Shown here: positions 34,868 to 43,408 of the stretch, piece after piece
How the letters are laid out: every line of letters begins with the position of its first letter
Numbering within the stretch: the first letter of the stretch is position 1
DNA from: Neobacillus sp. SuZ13
GTDB taxonomy: Bacteria; Bacillota; Bacilli; Bacillales; Cytobacillaceae
Assembly: GCF_030123365.1 (NCBI RefSeq)
Contig: NZ_CP126107.1
Span: 1,101,501-1,165,500, forward strand
Reading direction: 5' to 3'
DNA: 64,000 bases
Position numbers and translations under genes: made by a program
Notes under the pieces: model-generated
What the model was told of the DNA's origin: nothing
Database searches by the model: none
The model's input: the letters and a program-made list of their open reading frames with translations, nothing else

Positions 34868-34930
34868 TGAGATAGGCAGAAGCGCCCATTAGTTACTGGG
34901 CGTTGGAGCTAGACAATTCTCAAACTTAAC

Positions 34931-34961
34931 AAGAGGCTTCTCAATCGAGGAGCCTCTTTTG
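34931..34961 (+). terminator. Intrinsic terminator of the levoglucosan-type operon
   Basis: AAGAGGCTTCTC pairs with GAGGAGCCTCTT (one wobble), loop AATC, then TTTTG. Confidence 0.85.
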
Positions 34962-35008
34962 TAAACATGGCGCTTTTCGAAGTGGGATAACTTAAAGGAA
35001 ATGAGTGA

Positions 35009-35998
35009 ATGGTTATGGAAGAAAGATGGTTAGTTGGTGTTGATGTAGGTGGGACCACGGTTAAAATGGCTTTTATCAGTTTGCAGGGTGACATCATATA
35101 TAGTTGGGAGATCGATACTGATCTAAGTAATAAGGGCAAACACATACCTGCATCGATTGCAAGAGCGATTGATCAAAAGTTAGTAGAATTAAATCAAACA
35201 AAAAATCAGTTAGTCGGAATCGGAATCGGTGCGCCAGGCCCTGTGAATTCGGAGGATGGTTCCGTTGAAGTGGCGGTTAACCTCGGCTGGGAACGATTCC
35301 TTTTACAAACCATTCTTGAGAGGGAAACCTCTCTGCCGGTTGTTGTCGACAACGATGCAAATATAGCGGCAATCGGTGAAATGTGGAAAGGTGCGGGCAA
35401 AGGGGCTAAAAACTTAATTTGTGTTACTTTAGGAACAGGTGTTGGTGGTGGAATTATCGTTAATGGTGAGGTTGTACATGGGGTAAATGGATCCGGTGGT
35501 GAAATTGGCCATATGACTTCCGTACCGAAAAACGGAGCCCCATGTAAATGTGGGAAATCAGGATGTCTGGAAACGGTAGCATCAGCAACAGGAGTTGCCC
35601 GTTTGGCAATGGAGAAATTAGCTTCTACCAACGAGACTAGTATATTACGAAATTTTAATGATGGACAGGCCCTGACTGCCAAGCGTGTTTTTGATGCTGC
35701 AAATGAAGGGGATGAACTCGCCAACAGAGTCATAGGTGATGTTGCCTACCATTTAGGGTTGGCCCTTGCTAATTTAGCAAATGGCTTGAATCCTGAAAAA
35801 ATCGTTATTGGAGGCGGAGTATCAAAAGCTGGAGATACATTGCTGAGACCTCTGAAAGAGGAATTTATTCAATTCGCTTTTCCGAGAGTTGCACATGGTG
35901 TCGAGATTGTTATTGCCACACTAGGCAATAACGCAGGGGTCATTGGAGGAGCTTGGCTGGCGAAAGAGAAGTTAATTAATAAGTTAGTAATTCAATAA
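35009..35998 (+). CDS. ROK family sugar kinase, probable glucokinase
   Basis: A 329-residue ATP-dependent kinase. Phosphate-1 motif VGVDVGGTTVKMA, catalytic Asp in VDNDANIAAIGE, adenosine motif LGTGVGGGIIV, ExGH in GEIGHM and the zinc motif CKCGKSGCLE near residue 176. This set is typical of Bacillus GlcK-type glucokinases. ATG 35009 follows AAAGGAA. Placed at the end of the sugar island, it fits a pathway that frees glucose inside the cell. A housekeeping glcK elsewhere cannot be excluded. Confidence 0.87.
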   Translation: MVMEERWLVGVDVGGTTVKMAFISLQGDIIYSWEIDTDLSNKGKHIPASIARAIDQKLVELNQTKNQLVGIGIGAPGPVNSEDGSVEVAVNLGWERFLLQTILERETSLPVVVDNDANIAAIGEMWKGAGKGAKNLICVTLGTGVGGGIIVNGEVVHGVNGSGGEIGHMTSVPKNGAPCKCGKSGCLETVASATGVARLAMEKLASTNETSILRNFNDGQALTAKRVFDAANEGDELANRVIGDVAYHLGLALANLANGLNPEKIVIGGGVSKAGDTLLRPLKEEFIQFAFPRVAHGVEIVIATLGNNAGVIGGAWLAKEKLINKLVIQ

Positions 35999-36195
35999 TG
36001 CAAAAGGCTTCCAGAAATTATTCTAGGCCTTACCTCTAACAGTTTTTATCATGATTGTTCCAAAAAAATTAGTCAAAGTTCAGCTTTTTCTTACCTTCGA
36101 TCACTTTAAAACTTATTAAGAAACATGCACTAGAAAAAATATAAATCATATATAGGTGATATCCCGTTTGAATGCTTGAGGAGGATATTAAACCT

Positions 36196-37284
36196 ATGTT
36201 ACCTACTGAAAAACATTTCGGTAATTTAGAACTAGTTTATGCATTTTATGGAGCTATGCCTACAGGTGTTACTGTTTCAGAAACCGGTCGTATTTTCATT
36301 TGCTTTCCGAAATGGGGAGACGATGTTAAATTTACGGTGGGGGAAATTGTTGAGGATAAATTGCAGCCTTATCCTAATTTACAAACCAATTTGGTTAATC
36401 CCGAGAATATCACAATGACTTTCATCAGTGTTCAAAGTGTAGTTGCTGATGGAAGGGGAACGCTTTGGATATTAGATACAGCAGCACCTAATTTTTCTGA
36501 ACCTATTATAGGGGGGGCAAAATTAGTCGCTGTTGATTTAGAAACCAATACAATAAGAAAAGTATATACCTTTACAGAAGATGTAGTCCTGCCTACAACT
36601 TATCTGAATGATGTCCGTTTTGATTTTCGTGTTGGAAAAGCAGGTTATGCCTATATAACGGATTCTTCTTCAAGAGGCCCAGGAGCTATTATCGTCGTAG
36701 ATTTATCAAATGGAAACGCGTTTAGACGGTTAAATGGGGCAAATTCAACTTCACCCGATCCCTATTTTTTACCGAAAGTAGAAGGTCAAATTTTAATGAA
36801 TCGAAACCAAGACGGTTCAACTTCTCCATTTAGATTGGCTTCTGATAGTCTTGCGATTTCTCCCGATGGAAAGATATTATTTTTTGCTCCACTAACCAGT
36901 CGTCATTTGTTCTCGATCTCAACAGAAGCCCTGAGAGACAGAACAATACCGGATATGGATTTAACTTATCATGTGGAGTATTGGGGAGAAAAAGGTGCGT
37001 CTGATGGAATGATCACCGATGCAAAGGGAACTGTTTATGCTGGTGATTATGAAAACAACAGTATCCGTAAAATATTGCCAAGTGGCATAATGGAAACTAT
37101 CGCACATGATCCGAGAATTTTGTGGCCGGATACTTTTTCAATTGGTCCGGATCAATATTTGTATGTCATTGTGAACCAATTACATCGACAGCCTAGATTT
37201 CATTATGGAAAAGACTTACGACAGAAACCTTATAGTTTACTTCGTATCAAAATTGATGAATTTCCTGCTCCGACATTTTCATAA
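36196..37284 (+). CDS. Royal jelly protein / SMP-30-like beta-propeller protein
   Basis: About 362 residues resembling the major royal jelly protein (MRJP/yellow) family and its gluconolactonase-like relatives: GAMPTGVTVSETGRIFICFP, VVADGRGTLWILDTAAP, YITDSSSRGPGAIIVVDL, DSLAISPDGKILFFAPL. No signal peptide is seen. I prefer ATG 36196 behind GAGGAGG (36178-36184); ATG 36172 with AGGTGAT is the alternative. A lactonase or sugar-binding role beside sugar dehydrogenases is possible but unproven. Confidence 0.78.
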   Translation: MLPTEKHFGNLELVYAFYGAMPTGVTVSETGRIFICFPKWGDDVKFTVGEIVEDKLQPYPNLQTNLVNPENITMTFISVQSVVADGRGTLWILDTAAPNFSEPIIGGAKLVAVDLETNTIRKVYTFTEDVVLPTTYLNDVRFDFRVGKAGYAYITDSSSRGPGAIIVVDLSNGNAFRRLNGANSTSPDPYFLPKVEGQILMNRNQDGSTSPFRLASDSLAISPDGKILFFAPLTSRHLFSISTEALRDRTIPDMDLTYHVEYWGEKGASDGMITDAKGTVYAGDYENNSIRKILPSGIMETIAHDPRILWPDTFSIGPDQYLYVIVNQLHRQPRFHYGKDLRQKPYSLLRIKIDEFPAPTFS

Positions 37285-37318
37285 TAAAAATAGTCAATTA
37301 ATTGTTTTAAATTATATA

Positions 37319-37352
37319 GGAACAGTTTATTTGTTGAGTGTTAAACTGTTCC
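37319..37352. terminator. Possible bidirectional terminator between convergent genes
   Basis: GGAACAGTTTA pairs perfectly with TAAACTGTTCC between the convergent MRJP-like gene and the spore coat operon; T-rich only after six bases. Confidence 0.5.
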
Positions 37353-37361
37353 CGGAAATTT

Positions 37362-37667
37362 TTATAATGTCGGTAAGTTCAATGCTGTATTGATATTATT
37401 TAAATCCAAACTGATCTGTTCGTTTGTATCCCAAGCATGGTACCATCCTTTTTCTACCATATATGCGGATATTTGTTCATGCATATCAAGAGCTTCCACT
37501 AAATGGCGAGTGAGGATTTCTTTAATTTCGGGTGTTCCTGCCTCCGTAGCTGCCATGGCATAATTTCTAATTCCACTTTTGGCTGAAATGAGTAGATCCA
37601 TTGCAACGACTTGATCCGATAGTCCGTCCATGCCCGTTAAAGTTTCAATGATTGGATTCATGTTCAT
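37362..37667 (-). CDS. yraD: CotF-like spore coat protein (YraD-like)
   Basis: 101 residues of the coat protein F domain, a ferritin-like four-helix type (QVVAMDLLISAKSGIRNYAM, HEQISAYMVEKGWYHAW). It is the last gene of a five-gene minus-strand cluster whose order matches yraG-yraF-adhB-yraE-yraD of B. subtilis, which is expressed during sporulation. The protein should be part of the spore coat; its exact role is unknown. It is 13 bases after the gene before it. Confidence 0.78.
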   Translation of the reverse strand: MNMNPIIETLTGMDGLSDQVVAMDLLISAKSGIRNYAMAATEAGTPEIKEILTRHLVEALDMHEQISAYMVEKGWYHAWDTNEQISLDLNNINTALNLPTL

Positions 37668-37679
37668 TCATCTCCTAAT

Positions 37680-37874
37680 TTACTGCTTAGCGTTGGAAAG
37701 GATAGAAGCATATTCTTGTAATTGTCTCGTAGATACATCAATGTCTTGCTGCATAATATCTTTTAATAGCTGATCTGTAACTAACGCTTTCATCGTTTTG
37801 GATTTAGTTAAACAAGTGGTCTTAAATGCAGCCATCTCATGGACCTCAAGAACTTCATGTAAGGCGTAGTTCAT
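37680..37874 (-). CDS. yraE: Small CotF-like spore coat protein (YraE-like)
   Basis: 64 residues corresponding to the N-terminal half of CotF-type proteins (VHEMAAFKTTCLTKSKTMKA, DIMQQDIDVSTRQLQEYASI). It probably pairs with the neighbouring YraD-like half to make a full four-helix bundle. A strong purine-rich AAGGAGG site precedes the ATG. Confidence 0.75.
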   Translation of the reverse strand: MNYALHEVLEVHEMAAFKTTCLTKSKTMKALVTDQLLKDIMQQDIDVSTRQLQEYASILSNAKQ

Positions 37875-37890
37875 TTTTATACCTCCTTCC

Positions 37891-39027
37891 TTAAGGTTTC
37901 AACACGACTTTTATACAATCATCCATTTTTGTGTCAAAAATCTCATAGCCACGCTTTGCTTCACTAAGTGGAAGTACATGACTTATGACATCTCCTGGAT
38001 CAATTTTTCCGGTCGAAACTAATTCAAACATATATGGCATATAGTGGATGACAGGTGCTTGACCGGAGCGGATATTGATATTTCGCTGCATAATATCTCC
38101 AAGAGGGAAACCATTATATCTGCCGCCGTAAACGCCAGTAACTTGAATAGTCCCACCTTTACGCACTGCTTGTGAAGCCATGATAAACGCACTTAATGCT
38201 CCGCCATGAAGCTTCATTCCGCTTGCAAGGAACTCCATATCAGTCATTTTACCGTCCATACCAACTGCATCAATGACAACATCAGCGCCGCCTTTGGTGA
38301 TTTCCTTCAGGTAATTTCCTACATTCTCATGGTCCTCAAAGTTAACAATTTCTACTTTGTTGGTGCGCTTTGCGTGCTGCAGGCGATAATTGACATAATC
38401 AACGGCAATGACTCGCTTTGCCCCTTTTAACCAACAGAATTTTTGAGCAAAAAGACCAACCGGACCACAGCCAAGAACAATAACTGTATCTCCATCCTTT
38501 ACACCTGAATTGTCAACACTCCAAAAACCAGTAGTCATCGCATCGGCAATAACTGCTAACTTTTCATCTGGCTCTTCACAAGTCTCTGGAATTTTGAAAT
38601 GAGTAAAGTTGGCAAATGGCACTCTTAAATATTCAGCTTGCCCACCTGGATAGCCACCCGTCGTACCAGAATATCCGAAATAGGCACCCATATCACCATT
38701 ATCATTTGAATTATCACATTGGCTTTCCAAATGGTTTTTACAGTATTGGCATTCACCGCATGCTATATTAAAGGGGATAATTACTCGATCTCCCTTTTTT
38801 AGCTTAGTCACACCTGGACCAACTTCTTCGACGATTCCCATTGGTTCATGGCCAATAACATAGTTTTCTTGCAGGTTAGGAATCATGCCATGAATCAAAT
38901 GTAAATCAGACCCACATATAGCTGTACTTGTTACTTTAATAATCATGTCATCTGGTTTTTCAATCTTTGGATCTGGAACTTCTTTGACTACAACATTTTT
39001 AATACCTTGATACGTTACCGCCTTCAT
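37891..39027 (-). CDS. adhB: Zinc-dependent alcohol dehydrogenase, AdhB-like
   Basis: A 378-residue medium-chain dehydrogenase of the glutathione-dependent formaldehyde dehydrogenase-like type. Catalytic zinc: Cys in AICGSDLHLIHG, GHEPMGIVEEVG. Structural zinc: CGECQYCKNHLESQC. Cofactor: GCGPVGLFAQKF. It lies between the two pairs of coat genes, as adhB does in B. subtilis, so it is likely made in sporulating cells. The substrate is unknown. Confidence 0.87.
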   Translation of the reverse strand: MKAVTYQGIKNVVVKEVPDPKIEKPDDMIIKVTSTAICGSDLHLIHGMIPNLQENYVIGHEPMGIVEEVGPGVTKLKKGDRVIIPFNIACGECQYCKNHLESQCDNSNDNGDMGAYFGYSGTTGGYPGGQAEYLRVPFANFTHFKIPETCEEPDEKLAVIADAMTTGFWSVDNSGVKDGDTVIVLGCGPVGLFAQKFCWLKGAKRVIAVDYVNYRLQHAKRTNKVEIVNFEDHENVGNYLKEITKGGADVVIDAVGMDGKMTDMEFLASGMKLHGGALSAFIMASQAVRKGGTIQVTGVYGGRYNGFPLGDIMQRNINIRSGQAPVIHYMPYMFELVSTGKIDPGDVISHVLPLSEAKRGYEIFDTKMDDCIKVVLKP

Positions 39028-39045
39028 TGGTTACAGCCTCCAGTG

Positions 39046-39414
39046 TTAGTGTTCATCAGGTGTCCGGTCAAACATACCTTTTCTATTGGTCTCAACAGGA
39101 AATAGATTCATTTTGCCAATCATCAATGTATTGTTGGCAGAGAGTTGGTCTAATTGATATTGTTCACTTAATTCGTATGGATGGAACCATTTTTTACTAA
39201 TCATTAATTCTGTAATTTCTTGGTGCATGGCAATCCCTTGCATTAACTGGTTTCGTAAGAGGGTTCTAACATCAGGTGATGCGGACTCCGTTAATGCAAC
39301 CGCAATATTACGCACACCTTCTTTGGCACGAAGAAGTAAATCCATCGCAAATGTGGTATCTGCTAACTCTGGTACGTGTAGCGAGTTTATAGGGTCTAAA
39401 TAGTCATTGTTCAA
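39046..39414 (-). CDS. yraF: CotF-like spore coat protein (YraF-like)
   Basis: 122 residues with the coat F domain ([40 protein letters not shown]) and a short polar tail. It corresponds in position and type to YraF. It lies 18 bases upstream of adhB in the same operon. Confidence 0.78.
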   Translation of the reverse strand: MNNDYLDPINSLHVPELADTTFAMDLLLRAKEGVRNIAVALTESASPDVRTLLRNQLMQGIAMHQEITELMISKKWFHPYELSEQYQLDQLSANNTLMIGKMNLFPVETNRKGMFDRTPDEH

Positions 39415-39430
39415 TGAATTTGCCTTCCTT

Positions 39431-39676
39431 TCAATTTATTATTGGTGTTGGCCGGTTTTGAGGAACAGGCGCTTGAAAAGGTGCACGTTGATAAACTGCC
39501 TGTAATTCTCCAAGCGCTTGCATGGACTGTTCAACATCTTTTTGCATTAATGCTCTCAAATCATGATCAAATACCAGTCCTTGCATTAGTTTTGATTTCG
39601 CTAAGCATAGGGTTTTAAAATTAATAACTTCATGTAGATCCAATGACTCATGATCGGCTAATTTTTGAATATCCAT
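39431..39676 (-). CDS. yraG: Small CotF-like spore coat protein (YraG-like)
   Basis: 81 residues, first gene of the coat operon, an N-terminal-half CotF homologue ([40 protein letters not shown]) with a proline-rich end. AAAAAGGAGG precedes the ATG. Upstream (39690-39760, minus strand) there are candidate sporulation-sigma boxes, but I cannot assign one with confidence. Confidence 0.75.
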   Translation of the reverse strand: MDIQKLADHESLDLHEVINFKTLCLAKSKLMQGLVFDHDLRALMQKDVEQSMQALGELQAVYQRAPFQAPVPQNRPTPIIN

Positions 39677-39868
39677 TTCTAATTACCTCCTTTTTACTAC
39701 AATGGTATTGTTCCTAGTATAGGAGGAAACATTCTAAAATTTTTTAAAAAGATAAGTAAAGTATTTTGAATGTTTGGGATATTTGTGAGGTGGAGAAAAT
39801 TCATTCAGCACTAAAACATTAATTTCAGCAATATGTACTTGCTTGGATAATTGATAAGAACGCGAGTT

Positions 39869-39895
39869 AAAACCCCTTGGTGCTCAAGGGGTTTT
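39869..39895. terminator. Intrinsic terminator for the DUF3231 gene
   Basis: AAAACCCCTTG pairs perfectly with CAAGGGGTTTT around GTGCT; works for the minus-strand DUF3231 gene and in the other direction. Confidence 0.85.
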
Positions 39896-39933
39896 GTCTA
39901 CCTTCGTAAAATCACAGTTATGGTGAAGTTTCT

Positions 39934-40920
39934 CTAAGATAATTCTCGTCGATCAACGGAACTCGGCGGTTCTTCAAACCATCCATTGGAAATCATGATG
40001 TTTGCGCAGTCTTCCGCAAGCTTTACATCCCTTGCGATGGCAGACGAATATTTGAGCCCGAGGTCGCGCCTCATGGAGCCGGACAAGGCAGTTCCATAAT
40101 ATGCCATTGCTGCTTGAATCAAAAATGCGCAATGGAATATCATCAATTTATCCGAAAATGGTGCAATCTGAGAATCTGTAACATGAGTGTCCCATGTGAT
40201 GGCAGAACTAATGAAGTCTTCATGAAGGATGGTAGTAAAAATTTCAATATGTTCTGCTGCCAGTTTTACCACTTCCTCCATAAACCGGCGGATTTCTTTC
40301 GATTTAGCGGTTTGGCTAAAACCGAGAGCCAAGTCTTTAGTCAAGATGGTTTTCTGCAAATTAAAATAAAGACTAGATATTTCTATTGTGTTCAATGGTC
40401 GGCGTTCCCCGAACCATCCGGTTAAAAAGCTTTGCTTTTCCGCAAATTCAATTTTTTCTGGAAGCACGATGGTGGGCGGACGTTCCAGGAGACCTCTCGA
40501 TTGCAGCATTCCCAATGTAGTTTCGTATAATTCATAAGATCCCATGTACGTTTCGAAATAGAATTGACGAATGTCTAGCCTGCGGGAAGCGGTAATCCCA
40601 AGAGAATAAGAAGTCAATCCGTGTGTCGACATTTGGTGCAAATAGAACAGCCAGAGTTCGTCTGAAAACAATCTCGGTGCATCTAAATGGACATCTTCCT
40701 CTGTAAATGCATGGGGAATCGGAAATTGTTCCTGATTGAATATGGCGGCGATTTTTTGAACAATGTTTTCTGATAAATTCAAAGCTTTGCCAAAAATAGC
40801 TTTAATTTCTGGATCTTGAATAGTTTGCAATGCATATTTGTTTACGCATAGAGCCATCGTATTATTCATATAAGGAGTCCATAAATTCGATACATCGAGT
40901 GCAACTATTTTTTTCTCCAT
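39934..40920 (-). CDS. DUF3231 family protein
   Basis: A 328-residue soluble helical protein built of two similar halves (residues about 1-160 and 175-320), each with a WLFYLHQMSTHGLTSYSL- or FHCAFLIQAAMAYYG-type helix, as in the DUF3231 family of endospore formers. DUF3231 is of unknown function, distantly like the CotF/ferritin-like bundles next door. AGGAGG-like GGAGG precedes the ATG. Monocistronic with its own terminator. Confidence 0.8.
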   Translation of the reverse strand: MEKKIVALDVSNLWTPYMNNTMALCVNKYALQTIQDPEIKAIFGKALNLSENIVQKIAAIFNQEQFPIPHAFTEEDVHLDAPRLFSDELWLFYLHQMSTHGLTSYSLGITASRRLDIRQFYFETYMGSYELYETTLGMLQSRGLLERPPTIVLPEKIEFAEKQSFLTGWFGERRPLNTIEISSLYFNLQKTILTKDLALGFSQTAKSKEIRRFMEEVVKLAAEHIEIFTTILHEDFISSAITWDTHVTDSQIAPFSDKLMIFHCAFLIQAAMAYYGTALSGSMRRDLGLKYSSAIARDVKLAEDCANIMISNGWFEEPPSSVDRRELS

Positions 40921-41243
40921 TGCAATCCTCCAAAATTTTTAACATCTAATTCATGCTAATAACCGACAAGTTTTACAGAAATGTACTTTAAATGTTAGGC
41001 TTCTATTTTTAATCGGTTTTTATGTATTTTTGTCAAAAAGTTTGCCATCAAACCAATGTCACCCGGAATGGTGTTTCTCCGCTGACACATCAATTTCATC
41101 CGGACATCTTTAGGTAACAGAACAAAATCAAGGAAATAAAATTTGTAAGAAGCGGGGGCTTTAATGCAAAAAGCATAAATCATAAATAAGCAGAATATAT
41201 ACAATAATTTATTATTAATTAAACACACTAACATCTCATGTGT

Positions 41244-41300
41244 TGCCCCATACACCCGGCACATGTGGAGTGCTGTTCACTGCTGGTTTTAAAAAGGTAA
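41244..41300 (+). pseudogene. 3' relic of a second rlmD-type methyltransferase gene
   Basis: The frame from 41259 reads [13 protein letters not shown] and stops, matching the C-terminus of the intact protein at 4713-6098 ([16 protein letters not shown]). Before it, CCCCATACA fits its PHT after a frameshift. It is followed by its own old terminator. Only about 15 codons survive. Confidence 0.65.
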
Positions 41301-41363
41301 CCCAAAAATTAACTCTTCCGAACTAAAATAAACATTTCCGATTTTCAGTCCTGACTCCATACC

Positions 41364-41400
41364 AACCCGGGTTTGTTCCAATACGAATCCGGGTTTTTTT
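41364..41400 (+). terminator. Intrinsic terminator after the rlmD relic
   Basis: AACCCGG pairs with CCGGGTT around an 18-base loop, followed by seven T. Confidence 0.6.
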
Positions 41401-41845
41401 CAATATTTTTCTCAGACAACCATTCAATAATTGACCAAAGGTTGCCTATGCTTACCCTCATATTTTCTCAAGGGTATTTTTCATCTTTCCATTATCTTTT
41501 CTCGGCTTTCTCTTAATACCATTATTAAAGAAGCTGTTAAGCTTGTTGCAAAGTCCATGATGTCTTTTCAAAGATGACAATCATTTGTTTTGCAAGTGGT
41601 TGCTTTTGTTCTACGTGTTTCCTTTATCTCTTATGCCCTGTACCTGTCACCTCATAAAAAAGTGGAACAAGCTACTAATTATTCTGGGAAGTTTGTTATT
41701 GAAAAAGTTCTAAATATATATAACCTTTTCTAAAAAAGTTAGAATTTTATTCAAACCCCTTAATTATTACAATTAAAAGTGTAAAGAGAGTTTATAAAAA
41801 CGTTAGAGGAGGCAAAAGGAAATAAAAGATAATTACTTCAAAAAA

Positions 41846-41859
41846 TGAAACCGTTATCA
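41846..41859. promoter_or_regulatory. cre-like CcpA site
   Basis: TGAAACCGTTATCA fits the cre consensus TGNAANCGNWNNCW at all fixed positions. Lies 138 bases before the binding-protein gene; glucose repression of the fructan island is likely. Confidence 0.6.
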
Positions 41860-41900
41860 AGTTTTTGAAAAAGAATAGAAACATTAGAGGAGAATTATCA

Positions 41901-41915
41901 ATGAATGTATGGTAG
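41901..41915 (+). other. Four-codon mini-ORF (possible leader peptide)
   Basis: ATG AAT GTA TGG TAG preceded by a strong AGAGGAG at 41886-41892. It may be a translated leader or just a decayed start region. The following 41916-41945 can form a small CCCATTTGGG hairpin. Confidence 0.25.
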
Positions 41916-41983
41916 GCTAATAGCCCATTTGGGGGATTACCATTTATTAAGAATGCAGTCAAAAATTAAGGAGGCTGGTTAAG

Positions 41984-43318
41984 GTGAAGAAAAAGGGAAT
42001 CCTAACGGTAGTTTCATTACTTTTAGTATTATCTATCTTTTTATCGGGTTGTTCGGGAGAAAAAACAGATAGTTCAGAAACAAAAGGTGATAATAAAACC
42101 ATTACGGTCCTCGTTGAAGGGGGAAGCCCGGCCTTTAAGGTTGCAAAAGAAACAGCCGTAGAATTTAAACAGAAAACAGGCTACGAAGTTAAAATTGAAT
42201 CCGTTCCCTATACGGGAGTCTATGACAAACTTAAGGCTGAGGTAGCTTCACAAGCAGGAGCATTCGATGTTGCAACCATCGATATACTTTGGTTTCCTGC
42301 TCTAGCTGGCGGACTTTTACCGTTAGAAGATCTCATGACAGATGACCTTAAAAATGATTTATTCCCAGGATTAGTAGAAGGCGGAAGTTATCAGAATAAG
42401 GTTTATGGAATGCCTGTATGGACGAACGCCAAAAATTTAATCTACCGTAAAGATCTTTTCGAAGATGAAAAGAATAAAGCCGATTTCAAAGCAAAGTATG
42501 GATATGATTTACATCCGCCAACAACATGGGATGAATATCGTGATGCAGCCAAGTTTTTTACTAGAGATACAGATAATGATGGAAAAGTAGATATGTACGG
42601 AACTACGGTATTTGGTGCGAACAATGGGGATGCGGTAGCCAGCTGGCTGGATCATGCAGCTCAAGCAGGTGCGAAACCATTGGTTGTTGGTGATAATGGC
42701 AAAGTTCTTGTTAATACAAAACCGTATGTTGATTCCTTGCAATTTTTAGTTGACCTTTTGAAAAAAGATCAATCGGTTCCATCAGGTGCACTAGAAATGG
42801 CATCTGCTGAAACTTCTGAGCTATTTTGGAATGGAAAATCTGCCATGATGCTTGCTTGGGGTCACTTCTATGTCCCTTCAAATGACCCTAAACAATCAAA
42901 GGTAGCAGGAAAAGTTGGAAGTGCTCCAATGATTGGCGGCGGAGCAGGAATAGGTGCTGTCCCAGGTCCTTGGTACCAGGTTATCCCTAGTTCTTCCAAA
43001 AAACAAGAGATTGCCAAAGAGTACCTCAACTTCATCTATGAAAAGAATGAACTATTTATGAAATCATTGGGGGTAGCAGCGAGAAAATCCGTTTTTGAAA
43101 GTTATAGTACACAGCAGGGCTATGAACATTTGAAACCGCTTATGACGACATTAAGCGGACCACAAACGCAAAATCGACCTGCTATTAAGGAATGGCAAGA
43201 AATCGAAAGTGAAGCACTCATCCCAGCCGTGCAATATGCACTTTCTGGAGAAAAAACACCTCAAGAAGCACTAGATTGGGCAGCAGATGTAATCAAAGAT
43301 TTATTGCCGCCACAATAA
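41984..43318 (+). CDS. Carbohydrate ABC transporter substrate-binding lipoprotein (family 1)
   Basis: A 444-residue lipoprotein with lipobox LSGC (Cys23) and a MalE-like family 1 binding domain (ITVLVEGGSPAFKVAKETAV, AGAFDVATIDILWFPALAGG, GKSAMMLAWGHFYVPSND). GTG 41984 follows GGAGG. It is the first gene of an importer operon placed next to fructokinase, GH32 and GH91 sequences, which suggests a fructo-oligosaccharide or difructose anhydride as cargo (inference). Confidence 0.9.
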   Translation: MKKKGILTVVSLLLVLSIFLSGCSGEKTDSSETKGDNKTITVLVEGGSPAFKVAKETAVEFKQKTGYEVKIESVPYTGVYDKLKAEVASQAGAFDVATIDILWFPALAGGLLPLEDLMTDDLKNDLFPGLVEGGSYQNKVYGMPVWTNAKNLIYRKDLFEDEKNKADFKAKYGYDLHPPTTWDEYRDAAKFFTRDTDNDGKVDMYGTTVFGANNGDAVASWLDHAAQAGAKPLVVGDNGKVLVNTKPYVDSLQFLVDLLKKDQSVPSGALEMASAETSELFWNGKSAMMLAWGHFYVPSNDPKQSKVAGKVGSAPMIGGGAGIGAVPGPWYQVIPSSSKKQEIAKEYLNFIYEKNELFMKSLGVAARKSVFESYSTQQGYEHLKPLMTTLSGPQTQNRPAIKEWQEIESEALIPAVQYALSGEKTPQEALDWAADVIKDLLPPQ

Positions 43319-43334
43319 ACTGAAACGTACTTAA

Positions 43335-43377
43335 TAGAACCTCTTCATGCAGATATATAATCCATGAAGGGGTTCTA
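43335..43377 (+). promoter_or_regulatory. Intercistronic stem-loop between binding protein and permeases
   Basis: TAGAACCTCTTCATG and CATGAAGGGGTTCTA form a 15-bp stem (one wobble) with no T tract. It is the same arrangement as at 16153-16178. Confidence 0.65.
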
Positions 43378-43408
43378 AAAAATATATTGATAGAAAGGAG
43401 CGGTTTTC

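Larger units (their letters stand above)
40921..41983. other. Long intergenic region with gene relics and control sites
   Basis: About 1.06 kb without an intact gene. It holds a relic of an rlmD 3' end (41244-41300), a terminator (41364-41400), a cre-like site (41846-41859) and a four-codon mini-ORF (41901-41915). 40995-41264 has an open minus-strand frame that looks like decayed coding sequence but is not recognisable. Nothing is seen in 41401-41760. Confidence 0.5.

Noticed and set aside
40995..41264. 89-codon minus-strand open frame
   Set aside because: Ends overlap the rlmD relic, the composition is odd at the start, and no family is recognised; at best a decayed fragment.
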